The notes beneath the pieces are model-generated. The model ran no database searches and had not been told where the DNA came from. It saw nothing but the letters and a program-made list of their open reading frames with translations. From Bacteroidales bacterium (GTDB lineage: Bacteria; Bacteroidota; Bacteroidia; Bacteroidales; UBA932): a stretch of DNA of 42,477 nucleotides. Below are positions 15,994-24,899 of the stretch, piece after piece; position 1 is the stretch's first letter; each line of letters begins with the position of its first letter. Where the stretch lies: the NCBI GenBank assembly GCA_024398095.1, contig JAKSJK010000010.1, forward strand, positions 1 to 42,477, in the 5' to 3' direction. Position numbers and translations under genes: made by a program.

Positions 15994-17208
15994 ATGATAC
16001 CGACTATTTGCATAAAAGATTACACTTATCCGCTTCCAGACGAGCGTATAGCCAAATACCCCCTGGCAGAACGCGACCTCTCAAAGCTGCTGAAATACGA
16101 AAATGGCGAGATAACTGAAAACAGTTTCACTGATCTTCCATCCTTTCTCCCATCTGATTCAATAATGGTATTCAACGATACCAAGGTTGTGCCTGCCCGT
16201 CTGCATTTCAAAAGGGATACGGGCGCTATAATCGAAGTGTTCTGCCTCGAGCCTATCAAGCCGGTCGAGTACAATCTGGCATTTGCTGCAACGGAAACCT
16301 GTGAATGGAAGTGTATCGTTGGCAATGCGAAGAAATGGAAGGGTGACACCCTCCATCTGTATACCGGAGAGGAACTGACGGCGGAGCTTGCCGCCATGGA
16401 TCTCAAGGCCGATCTGGTGGAAAGGGATGGTGCCACCTCCATAGTCCGCTTTACCTGGGCAGACAAGGCGCCGTTTTCAAGGGTCCTGGAACTCTGCGGG
16501 CGCATTCCTGTGCCTCCGTATCTTAACCGTGAGACAGAGAGCATAGACTACGAACGTTATCAGACCCTTTATGCCAAGTACAGAGGCAGCGTTGCGGCGC
16601 CCACAGCCGGATTGCATTTCACCGAGCGCGTGCTTGACCGTATCAAGGCCAAGGGCGTCGATATGGAGACAGTTTGCCTCCATGTGGGTGCTGGCACTTT
16701 CCTGCCGGTAAAGAGTGACAATGTCGCCGAGCATACCATGCACCGCGAGCCGTTCGTGGTGCGGCTTGAATTCCTCAAGGATCTGAGAAACCGGGGCGGC
16801 AGGAAACTCATTGCCGTGGGAACTACCTCCGTACGTACTCTCGAATCCATATACTATGCGGGAGTGAGCTGCATTGAGACCGGTAAGCCCGCCGATGTGG
16901 GCCAATGGGCTCCGTATGAGCGCGAATATCCCTATTCTATGGAAGAAAGCCTCGACGCCTTGATTTCCTACCTGGAGTCCAGAGGGGAGGAGCAGCTCAG
17001 CATCGGTACCCGCATCATAATAGTGCCTGGTTTCCGATTCCGTGTCGTGGACATACTGGTAACCAACTTCCACCAGCCTCAGAGCACCCTCCTGCTTCTG
17101 ATTTCGGCTTTTGTCGGGGGCAACTGGAGGCCGATCTACGATTTCGCGCTTTGTCACGGCTTCCGTTTCCTCAGTTATGGAGACAGTTCCGTCCTCTTCA
17201 GGGCGTAG
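15994..17208 (+). CDS. queA: S-adenosylmethionine:tRNA ribosyltransferase-isomerase
   Basis: The 404-residue enzyme transfers the ribosyl part of SAM to preQ1 at the tRNA wobble base, making epoxyqueuosine. Recognisable segments are YPLPDERIAKYPL at the N-terminus, MVFNDTKVVPARL, a PYLNRE stretch, YQTLYAKYRGSVAAPTAGLHFT, the VCLHVGAGTFLPVK region, GTTSVRTLES and FHQPQSTLLLLISAF. It is about 50 residues longer than the E. coli enzyme, like other Bacteroidota forms. The frame opens at an ATG at 15961, but the ATG at 15994 (MIPTIC) fits the family start better. No exact TAnnTTTG box is seen; a near match (TAACATTTG, about 15922-15930) overlaps the TTTACA-type sites. Confidence 0.93.
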   Translation: MIPTICIKDYTYPLPDERIAKYPLAERDLSKLLKYENGEITENSFTDLPSFLPSDSIMVFNDTKVVPARLHFKRDTGAIIEVFCLEPIKPVEYNLAFAATETCEWKCIVGNAKKWKGDTLHLYTGEELTAELAAMDLKADLVERDGATSIVRFTWADKAPFSRVLELCGRIPVPPYLNRETESIDYERYQTLYAKYRGSVAAPTAGLHFTERVLDRIKAKGVDMETVCLHVGAGTFLPVKSDNVAEHTMHREPFVVRLEFLKDLRNRGGRKLIAVGTTSVRTLESIYYAGVSCIETGKPADVGQWAPYEREYPYSMEESLDALISYLESRGEEQLSIGTRIIIVPGFRFRVVDILVTNFHQPQSTLLLLISAFVGGNWRPIYDFALCHGFRFLSYGDSSVLFRA

Positions 17209-17215
17209 CTGCCGA

Positions 17216-17247
17216 TTTGCTTAGTTCGTAACAAATAGTTATATTTG
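17216..17247 (+). promoter_or_regulatory. promoter of the acyltransferase gene
   Basis: TTTG at 17216-17219, a 20-bp spacer, then TATATTTG at 17240-17247: a full Bacteroidales promoter just after the queA stop. The inverted repeat AACAAATA/TATTTGTT (17230-17237 and 17242-17249, 4-bp spacer) overlaps the -7 box and could be an operator. Confidence 0.7.
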
Positions 17248-17279
17248 TTCGTTACAACACTTTCAATTTTTTCAGATTT

Positions 17280-18434
17280 ATGGCAGACATGTCAGAATTT
17301 GTGGACATAAGTCCATTCAACGATGAAGAAGCAGCTGCGGCCCTCCATAAGATAGCTGGCAGCAAATATATCGCACAGGCGTCCAAATTCGTATTTCCGG
17401 AAGAGGATGCTTCCTACCTTGGCAATATCATTTCAGGCATCAATACGGTAGAAGAGTTCCAGACACTCGTGATGCAGAAGATCATTACCCGTGTGCTCGG
17501 TACCACTGCGCACACCTTCTCTTACGACGGTATTTCCAATATTTTGAACTCCAAGGGCAAGTTCCTGGCGATGTCCAACCACCGCGACATAATCCTCGAC
17601 CCGGCGATCGTGCAGCTTGTACTCTTCAACAACGGCATTCCTCTCACAGAGATATGCGTTGGCAGTAATCTGATCTCGAATGAGCTGATCGAAGCCCTCA
17701 TCCGTTCAAACAGGATGATCAAGGTGGTGCGTGGTATTTCAGCGCGTGAACTCTACATCTGCTCGCAGCTCCTTTCGAGATATATACGCCTCAAGATCAC
17801 CAGCGGTGAGAGCTCTGTATGGCTTGCACAGCGTCAGGGGCGTACCAAGAACGGTCTCGACATGACTGAGCAGGGCCTGCTGAAGATGCTCGATATGAGC
17901 GGCACTTCTGATTTCAAGACCAATTTCGAGGAACTCAATATCATTCCGCTCAGCATTTCCTACGAGTATGAGCCTTGTGACATCGCCAAGGCGCGTGAAA
18001 TGCTTATCTCAAGGACCCAGAAGTATGTGAAGGCTCCTAACGAGGATACCATGAGCATCCTGACCGGAATCATGCAGCAGAAGGGCAACATCCACCTCAA
18101 CATAGGAAAGCCTCTGGCTCCTGAGGAGCTTGCTGCTGCCGCTCTCTGCGACAAGAATGACCGCTATCAGGCCATCCGTCACGCGGTTGACATGCGCATC
18201 ATCGACGGCTACAAACTTTTCAAGAATGCGTTCGTGGCCTACGACCTGCAGTTCAAGACCAACCGCTTCAAAGACCGCTATACCCAGGAAGACAGGGATG
18301 CGTTCATCGATTACATGAACAATCAGCTCGCAAAGGTGGAGCCGGAGCTCAACCACGACGATCTAAGGGATATCTTCCTCGGAATCTACTGCAATCCTAT
18401 TGTCAGCAAGGAACTATTCGGATTTGAAGTTTAA
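17280..18434 (+). CDS. PlsC-like glycerol/acyl-lipid acyltransferase
   Basis: This 384-residue soluble or peripheral protein carries a PlsC/LPLAT-type acyltransferase core. The catalytic segment is SNHRDIILDPA at about residues 99-109; the His to second Asp spacing is one residue longer than the classical HX4D, while an Asp also follows two residues after His. FLAMSNHRD, VGSNLI, the basic IKVVRG segment and IWLAQRQGR-like SVWLAQRQGRTKNG match blocks I to III of the family in order. N- and C-terminal extensions of roughly 100 and 130 residues are larger than in minimal PlsC proteins. It probably acylates a lysophospholipid or related lipid at the inner membrane; the acceptor is not known. It has its own promoter and a strong terminator. 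Confidence 0.78.
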   Translation: MADMSEFVDISPFNDEEAAAALHKIAGSKYIAQASKFVFPEEDASYLGNIISGINTVEEFQTLVMQKIITRVLGTTAHTFSYDGISNILNSKGKFLAMSNHRDIILDPAIVQLVLFNNGIPLTEICVGSNLISNELIEALIRSNRMIKVVRGISARELYICSQLLSRYIRLKITSGESSVWLAQRQGRTKNGLDMTEQGLLKMLDMSGTSDFKTNFEELNIIPLSISYEYEPCDIAKAREMLISRTQKYVKAPNEDTMSILTGIMQQKGNIHLNIGKPLAPEELAAAALCDKNDRYQAIRHAVDMRIIDGYKLFKNAFVAYDLQFKTNRFKDRYTQEDRDAFIDYMNNQLAKVEPELNHDDLRDIFLGIYCNPIVSKELFGFEV

Positions 18435-18468
18435 AATAAAGGCCCGGTCGATTGACCGAGCCTTTATT
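18435..18468. terminator. bidirectional terminator between acyltransferase gene and rlmD
   Basis: Stem AATAAAGGC...GCCTTTATT with an inner CGGTC/GACCG and a single mismatch, loop GATT. A/T-rich outer arms give U-tracts in both directions. It fills the space between the two convergent stop codons (18434 and 18470). Confidence 0.85.
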
Positions 18469-18469
18469 C

Positions 18470-19909
18470 TTATATTCTTACGAGCTGCACTACGTTCTCG
18501 ACGTGGTGCGTCTGAGGGAACATATCCACAGGACGCACGGCTGTGATTCTGTAGGCTGAGCGGCTGTTTTCTATGCCGTTTGCGGCCGGATCGCAGAAGA
18601 TTGCGAGGTCGCGTGCCTGTGAAGCCGGGTTGCAGCTCACATAGACCATTCTTTCAGGTGCGGCATTCAGGATGACCTTTGCCACGTCCGGATGAATACC
18701 CGCGCGTGGAGGGTCGAGTATCACGACGTCCGGGCGGCCATGCTTCTGGACGAAGGCGTCTGTGAGGATGTCCTTCATGTCGCCGGCGAAGAAGCTGCAG
18801 TTGGTGATGCCGTTGCCGGCTGCGTTGACCTTTGCATCCTCGATCGCCTCAGGTACATATTCGATGCCGATTACCTTTGCAGCCTTGCCGCTGACGAACT
18901 GGGCGATGGTGCCTGTGCCGGTGTAGAGGTCGTATACTACTTCGTTGCCGGTAAGTGCCGCATATTCGCGGGCCACGCTGTAGAGTTTGTATGCCTGCTG
19001 GGTATTGGTCTGGTAGAAGGACTTCGGACCGATCTTGAACTTGAGGCCTTCCATGTATTCGTAGATGGCCTCCTCGCCCTTGTAGAGTATGCACTCCTGG
19101 TCGCCGACGGAGTCGTTCATCTTCTCATTTATTACGTAATATAACGAGGTGATCTCCGGGAACTTGGCTGCAATTGCATCAAGCAGTGCTTCACGTACTT
19201 TGCGATCTTCTTTCCAGAATACGAGTATGAGCATCACATTGCCTGCGGCAGTGTTGCGGACAATCATGTTGCGCAGGAAGCCTTCGTGGTTGCGGATGTC
19301 GAAGAAGGGGAGTCCGTGCTCGAAGGCATATTCCTTTATGAAGAGACGCAGGGCATTGGATGGTTCCGGCTGGAGGTAGCAGTGGTCGATGTCGAGCACC
19401 TTGTCGAAGAATCGGCCCACATGGAAGCCCAGACCCTGGCGATGAACTTCGTCGATGCTCTCGGGATCCTCTCCATCGAGCAGCCAGCGGCGGTTCGAGA
19501 AGGTGAATTCAAGTTTGTTGCGGTAGTACTGGATCTGGTCGGAACCCACTATAGGGGAGATCTCAGGCACCGTGAGGTGGCCGATGCGTACGAGCTGGTC
19601 CTCAACCTGCTGCTGCTTTGCCGCGAGCTGCATTTCGTACGGCAGAGGCTGCCACTTGCATCCGCCGCAGACACCGAAGTGCGGGCAGAACGGTTCGAGA
19701 CGGTGTTTGGATGGCTGAACCATGCGGAGGATGAAACCTTCCATATAGTTCTTTTTCTTCTTCGTGACTTTTATGTCTACAATGTCGCCCGGCACTGCAA
19801 ACTGAACGAATACCACGGCTCCGTCGACATGGGCAAGGGCTTTCCCTTCTGCTGCAACCGCCTCTATTTCAATGTTCTCTAAAATAATATCCTGATGTCT
19901 TTTTCTCAT
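18470..19909 (-). CDS. rlmD: 23S rRNA (uracil-C5)-methyltransferase, RlmD family
   Basis: The 479-residue protein is a TRAM-plus-SAM methyltransferase of the RumA/RlmD/RlmCD family, which makes 5-methyluridine in 23S rRNA. The N-terminal TRAM domain covers about residues 8-65. Iron-sulfur cysteines are visible at 75, 81 and 84 (CPHFGVCGGC), with a fourth in DHCYLQP. The SAM motif is VYDLYTGTGTIAQF. The catalytic Cys lies in YVSCNPAS and the general base Glu in HHVENVV at the C-terminus. The site (U1939 or U747) cannot be told from the sequence; RlmD is the usual name. It is transcribed divergently from the deoxynucleoside kinase with overlapping promoters. Confidence 0.92.
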   Translation of the reverse strand: MRKRHQDIILENIEIEAVAAEGKALAHVDGAVVFVQFAVPGDIVDIKVTKKKKNYMEGFILRMVQPSKHRLEPFCPHFGVCGGCKWQPLPYEMQLAAKQQQVEDQLVRIGHLTVPEISPIVGSDQIQYYRNKLEFTFSNRRWLLDGEDPESIDEVHRQGLGFHVGRFFDKVLDIDHCYLQPEPSNALRLFIKEYAFEHGLPFFDIRNHEGFLRNMIVRNTAAGNVMLILVFWKEDRKVREALLDAIAAKFPEITSLYYVINEKMNDSVGDQECILYKGEEAIYEYMEGLKFKIGPKSFYQTNTQQAYKLYSVAREYAALTGNEVVYDLYTGTGTIAQFVSGKAAKVIGIEYVPEAIEDAKVNAAGNGITNCSFFAGDMKDILTDAFVQKHGRPDVVILDPPRAGIHPDVAKVILNAAPERMVYVSCNPASQARDLAIFCDPAANGIENSRSAYRITAVRPVDMFPQTHHVENVVQLVRI

Positions 19910-19934
19910 ATCGTTTCTGCTGCGCTTTTACGCG

Positions 19935-19965
19935 TTGCAAAAATAGCGACAATTTGCTAAATTTG
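19935..19965 (+). promoter_or_regulatory. promoter of the deoxynucleoside kinase gene
   Basis: TTG at 19935-19937, 20 bp, then TAAATTTG at 19958-19965. The expected start point near 19971 falls on the first in-frame ATG, which favours either leaderless translation or use of the later ATG at 19998. Its -33 abuts the minus-strand rlmD -7 box. Confidence 0.7.
19938..19945 (-). promoter_or_regulatory. -7 box for rlmD
   Basis: TATTTTTG on the minus strand (TAnnTTTG), 28 bp before the rlmD ATG. It lies inside the spacer of the divergent kinase promoter, so the two promoters probably exclude each other. Confidence 0.55.
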
Positions 19966-19997
19966 TGTGATTGATGACTAACCTTTTGGATAAAAAT

Positions 19998-20609
19998 ATG
20001 TTTATAGGTGTAGCAGGCAATATAGGCGCAGGTAAAACGACTCTTACCACGATGCTTTCCCAGCATTACGGATGGACTCCGCGTTTCGAAACTGTTGCAG
20101 AGAATCCTTATCTTGAGGATTACTACGGTGACATCAAGCGCTGGAGTTTCAATCTGGAGATGTTCTTCCTCGTGCGCAGGCTCGAGGACCTTCGTGCGAT
20201 TGCCGAGTGCGATGATGTCATCATCCAGGACAGGACCATCTTCGAGGGTGTGAACATCTTCGTCCGCAACAACTATGAGATGGGCAATCTCAGCGACCGG
20301 GATTACCAGACCTATATGGAGATCTTCGAGACCATGACTGAGGTTACCAAGACTCCTGACCTTCTGATCTACCTCAAATGTTCCGTACCTCACCTTGTGG
20401 GCCAGATACAGAAGCGTGGACGCGATTATGAGCAGACGATAAGCCTGGACTACCTTGCAGGCCTCAACCGCCTCTACGAGGACTGGATTGCCTCTTATAG
20501 GCATAAAGTCCTGGTCATTGATGCCGACAATCTGGACTTCCAGCACCGTCCGGAGGATTTCGCCCTCATAACGGACAAGATCGACGCCGAACTCTTCGGC
20601 CTCTTCTAA
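19998..20609 (+). CDS. deoxynucleoside kinase
   Basis: The 203-residue protein (from the ATG at 19998) belongs to the dNK/deoxyguanosine-deoxyadenosine kinase family, which phosphorylates deoxynucleosides in the salvage pathway. The P-loop GNIGAGKTT is at residues 7-15, a Glu-Asn pair follows in VAENPYL, the DRTIFEG segment corresponds to the conserved DRS motif, and the lid region is KRGRDYEQ. ATGs at 19971 and 19974 would add nine or eight residues, but they coincide with the predicted transcription start, and family members begin right at the strand before the P-loop. The A-rich sequence before 19998 is a typical Bacteroidales leader. The preferred deoxynucleoside is not evident. A strong terminator follows. 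Confidence 0.9.
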   Translation: MFIGVAGNIGAGKTTLTTMLSQHYGWTPRFETVAENPYLEDYYGDIKRWSFNLEMFFLVRRLEDLRAIAECDDVIIQDRTIFEGVNIFVRNNYEMGNLSDRDYQTYMEIFETMTEVTKTPDLLIYLKCSVPHLVGQIQKRGRDYEQTISLDYLAGLNRLYEDWIASYRHKVLVIDADNLDFQHRPEDFALITDKIDAELFGLF

Positions 20610-20614
20610 AGCTA

Positions 20615-20664
20615 AAAAAATGGGGCTACTCGCTCCCTCGGGAGGGTGAGTAGCCCCATTTTTT
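20615..20664. terminator. bidirectional terminator between dNK and carB
   Basis: A 17-bp perfect stem (20615-20631 with 20648-20664) with A6 and T6 outer arms, capped by a further CTCCC/GGGAG stem. It serves both the kinase gene and the convergent carB gene. Confidence 0.95.
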
Positions 20665-20675
20665 GCGTTTTTCTT

Positions 20676-23600
20676 TTATTCGTAATCCTGCCAGCTCTTG
20701 ATCTGGAGGTCTTCGAGACTCAGTTTTGAGATGGCCTCGAAGAAGGCCCTGGCCAGACGGGCGTTGGTGATCAGAGGGGTGTTGTGGTCGATTGCGCCAC
20801 GGCGGATGCGGTAGCCGTTGGTGAGCTCGCGGGTGGTCCTGTTCTTAGGGATGTTCACCACGAGGTCGAAGCGGTGGTCTGCAATCATGCTCATCACGTT
20901 CTCCTTGTCAGCATGATCCTCATCAGGCCATGCAACCGGAGTTGCAGGGATGCCGTTCTCGTTGAAGAACTTGGCTGTGCCGGCAGTAGAGTAGATGGTG
21001 TAGCCAGCCTTTACGAGCATTCCTGCGCCGTCAAGGAGGGCAACCTTGGCCTTAGGGTCGCCGCTGCTGATCATGATGCCCTTGTCCTTTGAAGGAATCT
21101 TGTAGCCGGTAGCGATGAGAGAGTTGATGAGAGCCTCATCGTAGCTGTCGCCGAGGCAGCCTACCTCACCGGTAGAAGACATATCCACGCCGAGGAGCGG
21201 ATCGGTATTCTGGAGGCGGGCAAAGCTGAACTGGCTGGCCTTGATGCCGATGCGATCGATATCGAACTCGCTCTTGTCCGGCTGCTTGTAGTCTGCGTCG
21301 AGCATGATGCGGGTTGCGGTCTCGATGAAGTTGCGCTTGAGCACCTTTGAAACGAATGGGAAGGAGCGGCTCGCACGGAGGTTACACTCGATAACCTTCA
21401 CCTCGCGGCCCTTTGCCAGGTACTGGATGTTGAATGGACCGGAGATGTTGAGCTTCTTGGCTATTGCGCGGCTCATCTTCTTGATCTGGCGTGCAGTAGC
21501 GAAGCTGAGCTGCTGGGCAGGGAAGACCAGGGTAGCGTCACCTGAGTGAACGCCTGCATACTCGATATGCTCGGAGATTGCATATTCTACGATCTCGCCG
21601 TTCTTTGCAACTGCGTCGAACTCGATCTCGTTGGTGTCGCTCATGAACTGTGAGATCACGACAGGGAACTCCTTGCTGACTTCCTTGGCCATGGCCAGGC
21701 AGCGGGTGAGTTCCTCGTTGTTGTAGCAAACATTCATGGCAGCGCCTGAAAGTACGTATGAAGGACGCACGAGAACAGGGAAGCCGACCTTCTCGATGAA
21801 CTTGTTCACATCCTCCATCGAGGTGAGGGCGCTCCATTCAGGCTGGTCGATGCCGAGCTGGTCGAGCATTGCGCTGAACTTGTTGCGGTTCTCTGCGCGG
21901 TCGATGCTGACAGGGGAGGTACCGAGGATCGGAACGCTCTGGCGATAGAGTTTCATCGCGAGGTTGTTAGGAATCTGGCCACCCACCGATACGATGACGC
22001 CGCGTGGAGACTCGAGGTCGATCACATCGAGGACGCGCTCGAAGCTGAGTTCGTCGAAGTACAGACGGTCGCACATGTCGTAGTCGGTCGATACGGTCTC
22101 CGGGTTATAGTTGATCATGATCGACTTGTAACCGAGCTTGTGGGCGGTCTGGATGGCGTTTACGGAGCACCAGTCGAACTCTACGGAGCTACCGATGCGG
22201 TATGCGCCGGAACCGAGTACCACGACTGACTTGTCATTGTGGTAGTAGTTGATGTCGTGACCTTCTACGGCGTAGGTCATATAGAGGTAGTTGGTCAGCT
22301 CAGGATATTCGCTGGCAACGGTCTCGATACGTTTTACGGCAGGGAGGATACCGAGTTTCTTGCGCTGTGCACGTACTGCGAGCAGGTCTTTCTCGAGACC
22401 GGTATTATGCTTGTCGAGGACGAGACGGGCAATCTGGAAATCACTGAAACCGAGGATCTTTGCCTGGCGGAGAACGTCGGCAGGGAGGTCCTCGATCTTA
22501 TTATACTGACGGATAACCGCCTGATAGTCAACGATATTCTTGAGTTTGCCGAGGAACCATTTGTCAATCTTGGTAAGTTCTTCGATGCGGTCGATGGTAT
22601 AGCCCTGCTCGAGTGCCACAGCGATTGCGAAGATACGCATATCGGTAGGGTTGGCGAGCTCGTCGTCGAGATTGTCGAAGTGGAGATGGTCGTTGCAGAC
22701 GAAGCCGTGCATGCCCTGACCGATCATGCGGAGACCCTTCTGGATGAGTTCCTCAAAGGTACGTCCGATGGACATGATCTCGCCGACTGACTTCATTGAA
22801 GAGCCGATGTGGCGGCTCACGCCGTTGAACTTGCTGAGGTCCCAGCGAGGGATCTTGCAGATGAGGTAGTCCACATCCGGAGCCTTGTAGGCTGAATTAG
22901 GAGTGCCCATTTCGCCGATCTGGTCGAGGGTGTAGCCGAGGGCGATCTTGGCTGCCACGAAGGCGAGGGGATAGCCCGTTGCTTTAGATGCGAGTGCGGA
23001 ACTTCTTGAAAGTCTGGCGTTTATCTCAATGATACGATAGTCGTTGGTCTCAGCGTTGAATGCGAACTGGATGTTGCACTCGCCGACGATTCCGAGGTGC
23101 TTCACGCACTTGATTGTGATGTCCTGGAGCATCTTGACCTGCTCGTCACGCAGGGAGCAGGTAGGTGCAACTACGATTGACTCACCGGTGTGGATTCCGA
23201 GTGGATCGACATTCTCCATGCTGGCCACGGTGAAGCAGTGGTCGTTTGCGTCGCGGATGCACTCGAACTCGATTTCCTTCCAGCCTTTGAGGGACTCTTC
23301 TACGAGTACCTGCGGAGCAAAGGTGAATGCTGACTCGGCAACTTCCATGAATGACTTTTCATCAGGGCAGACACCAGAGCCAAGGCCGCCGAGAGCGTAT
23401 GCTGAGCGGATCATGATAGGGTAGCCGATGCGGCGTGCGGCGGCCACGGCAGTCTCCATGGTCTCGCAGGCCTCACTTACAGGCACCTTCAGATCAGCCT
23501 CGTTGAGCCTCTTGACGAAACGGTCGCGGTCTTCAGTATCCATGATGGCCTCGACGCTGGTTCCAAGCACCTGTACGCCGTATTTCTCGAAGGTACCGTT

Positions 23601-23906
23601 CATGTAGAGTTCAGTACCGCAGTTCAGACCGGTCTGGCCGCCCCATGCGAGCAGGATGCCGTCAGGACGCTCTTTCTTGATCACCTCAGTTACAAAATAA
23701 GGCGTTACAGGAAGGAAATAAACCTTGTCTGCAATGCCTTCAGAAGTCTGGATGGTTGCGATGTTTGGATTGATGAGAACTGAACTGATTCCTTCTTCAC
23801 GGAGGGCCTTGAGAGCCTGTGAGCCAGAGTAATCAAATTCGCCAGCCTGTCCGATCTTAAGGGCACCGGAACCAAGCAAAAGAACTTTATTAAGTTTGGT
23901 CTGCAT
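20676..23906 (-). CDS. carB: carbamoyl-phosphate synthase large subunit
   Basis: The 1076-residue protein is a complete CarB. It makes carbamoyl phosphate from bicarbonate, ATP and ammonia delivered by the small subunit, for pyrimidine and arginine synthesis. The duplicated architecture is clear: first ATP-grasp half begins LLLGSGALKIGQAGEFDYSG, the second begins VVLGSGAYRIGSSVEFDWC. Each half has its VxPSYVLSG/IRSAYALGG loop. The oligomerisation domain lies between, and the C-terminal MGS-like allosteric domain (about 940-1060) includes IYSTAGTAKFF and VVNIPKN. No carA gene is beside it, so the small subunit must be encoded elsewhere. A -7 box is at 23958-23951, and the 45-base leader holds only a small 5-bp hairpin (TGCCT/AGGCA). 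Confidence 0.98.
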   Translation of the reverse strand: MQTKLNKVLLLGSGALKIGQAGEFDYSGSQALKALREEGISSVLINPNIATIQTSEGIADKVYFLPVTPYFVTEVIKKERPDGILLAWGGQTGLNCGTELYMNGTFEKYGVQVLGTSVEAIMDTEDRDRFVKRLNEADLKVPVSEACETMETAVAAARRIGYPIMIRSAYALGGLGSGVCPDEKSFMEVAESAFTFAPQVLVEESLKGWKEIEFECIRDANDHCFTVASMENVDPLGIHTGESIVVAPTCSLRDEQVKMLQDITIKCVKHLGIVGECNIQFAFNAETNDYRIIEINARLSRSSALASKATGYPLAFVAAKIALGYTLDQIGEMGTPNSAYKAPDVDYLICKIPRWDLSKFNGVSRHIGSSMKSVGEIMSIGRTFEELIQKGLRMIGQGMHGFVCNDHLHFDNLDDELANPTDMRIFAIAVALEQGYTIDRIEELTKIDKWFLGKLKNIVDYQAVIRQYNKIEDLPADVLRQAKILGFSDFQIARLVLDKHNTGLEKDLLAVRAQRKKLGILPAVKRIETVASEYPELTNYLYMTYAVEGHDINYYHNDKSVVVLGSGAYRIGSSVEFDWCSVNAIQTAHKLGYKSIMINYNPETVSTDYDMCDRLYFDELSFERVLDVIDLESPRGVIVSVGGQIPNNLAMKLYRQSVPILGTSPVSIDRAENRNKFSAMLDQLGIDQPEWSALTSMEDVNKFIEKVGFPVLVRPSYVLSGAAMNVCYNNEELTRCLAMAKEVSKEFPVVISQFMSDTNEIEFDAVAKNGEIVEYAISEHIEYAGVHSGDATLVFPAQQLSFATARQIKKMSRAIAKKLNISGPFNIQYLAKGREVKVIECNLRASRSFPFVSKVLKRNFIETATRIMLDADYKQPDKSEFDIDRIGIKASQFSFARLQNTDPLLGVDMSSTGEVGCLGDSYDEALINSLIATGYKIPSKDKGIMISSGDPKAKVALLDGAGMLVKAGYTIYSTAGTAKFFNENGIPATPVAWPDEDHADKENVMSMIADHRFDLVVNIPKNRTTRELTNGYRIRRGAIDHNTPLITNARLARAFFEAISKLSLEDLQIKSWQDYE

Positions 23907-23950
23907 ATAATAAATATTGTGTATTCGATATATGCCTTTATTTAGGCAAG

Positions 23951-23958
23951 CAAAGATA
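23951..23958 (-). promoter_or_regulatory. -7 box for carB
   Basis: TATCTTTG on the minus strand, 44 bp before the carB ATG. A TTG at 23977-23975 lies 16 bp upstream, slightly closer than usual. Confidence 0.6.
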
Positions 23959-24026
23959 CATATTTATATATGCGCAACGAAATGATGCTGTCTATATTTA
24001 TCAACAAAACAATTAACAATCCAGAA

Positions 24027-24794
24027 TTATTTCCTGTCACGGACTGGTCTGATTGCAAGGCCGCATGCTCTGTTGCATCCGGTGACGAGTGACTGATTCT
24101 TAGTTATTTCAGATTCGCTGAATGCCTTGCAGTTAGCCCAGACCTGCGCTGTATTGTGGATGTTTGCTGTCCAGTACCAACCCTTCTCGAGATCCTTGGT
24201 GTCGCTCTTGTCCTTAATGCCTGTGAATGGCAGGAAAATCCAGTTGCCTTCATAGCCAGGAACCTTGCTGGTGACCTTGGCGCCATATCTGCTGTTGTGC
24301 TTCCAATATTCCCAGGTGCATTTGTCCGGGTTGCAGAGCTCACGCCACTCATCATATGTGGCTGTTCTCCATGGAGAGCCCCAATTCTGTGTTGCAGCGT
24401 CATCCACCGGCTCAAGGAAGAATTTGTAGTCAGGAGTGCCCCAAGCTGGGTCAGAACAGTATTTGGTAAGCACATCCGTGACGCTGTTGTCGTGAAGTGT
24501 TTTTTCCTCTGCGTGGGCGTAGTGCTTAAAGTCATAGGGGATACCGTCTTCTTTTGGCTGAAGCTCGCCCCAGGCGATGAGGAATCCGCCGTCTCCGTCG
24601 TTTTCACTGCCTACATTGCGGTCAGCCCAGAGAACTGAGAGTCCAAGGTCTACATACAGGTGATCATCCTCAGGATCTTCGCCGATGTCTTCGCCGCCGC
24701 CGATTTTGTTCTTGTCGCATGCAACCATTGCGGCAGATGCAACGAGCATAGAAATGAAAATGCCTTTGAGGGTGTTGAGTTTGATTGTTTTCAT
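24027..24794 (-). CDS. FISUMP-type (Fibrobacter major paralogous domain) lipoprotein
   Basis: This 255-residue protein starts with a lipoprotein signal (hydrophobic stretch followed by AMVAC, predicted acylated Cys26). The mature part has the order seen in Fibrobacter-succinogenes-major-paralogous and related domains of Bacteroidales lipoproteins: VDLGLSVLWADRNVG, then an AWGE segment, WRTATYDEWREL, WIFLPFTG, GWYWTANIH, and a closing GLAIRPVRD. It is predicted to be exposed on the cell surface; no enzymatic role is known for this family. It has its own promoter and no obvious terminator before carB, the next gene downstream on the same strand after 120 bp. Confidence 0.8.
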   Translation of the reverse strand: MKTIKLNTLKGIFISMLVASAAMVACDKNKIGGGEDIGEDPEDDHLYVDLGLSVLWADRNVGSENDGDGGFLIAWGELQPKEDGIPYDFKHYAHAEEKTLHDNSVTDVLTKYCSDPAWGTPDYKFFLEPVDDAATQNWGSPWRTATYDEWRELCNPDKCTWEYWKHNSRYGAKVTSKVPGYEGNWIFLPFTGIKDKSDTKDLEKGWYWTANIHNTAQVWANCKAFSESEITKNQSLVTGCNRACGLAIRPVRDRK

Positions 24795-24825
24795 GATATT
24801 TCAGAAACTTTTGGTTCTAGTTTTC

Positions 24826-24833
24826 AAATATAT
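24826..24833 (-). promoter_or_regulatory. -7 box for the FISUMP lipoprotein gene
   Basis: TATATTTG on the minus strand, 31 bp before the ATG. Confidence 0.55.
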
Positions 24834-24899
24834 GAATTGTTGGTGGATTTCTGTAGAAAATCGGAGACTTCCCTGCTGGAAATGTTTGTTACACAATTT

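Noticed and set aside
22239..22790. Open frame of 183 codons on the plus strand within carB
   Set aside because: It is antisense to conserved CarB sequence and has no promoter or protein-like pattern.
23907..23950. Attenuator or PyrR-type leader before carB
   Set aside because: Only a 5-bp stem is present with no alternative structure, U-tract or leader peptide.
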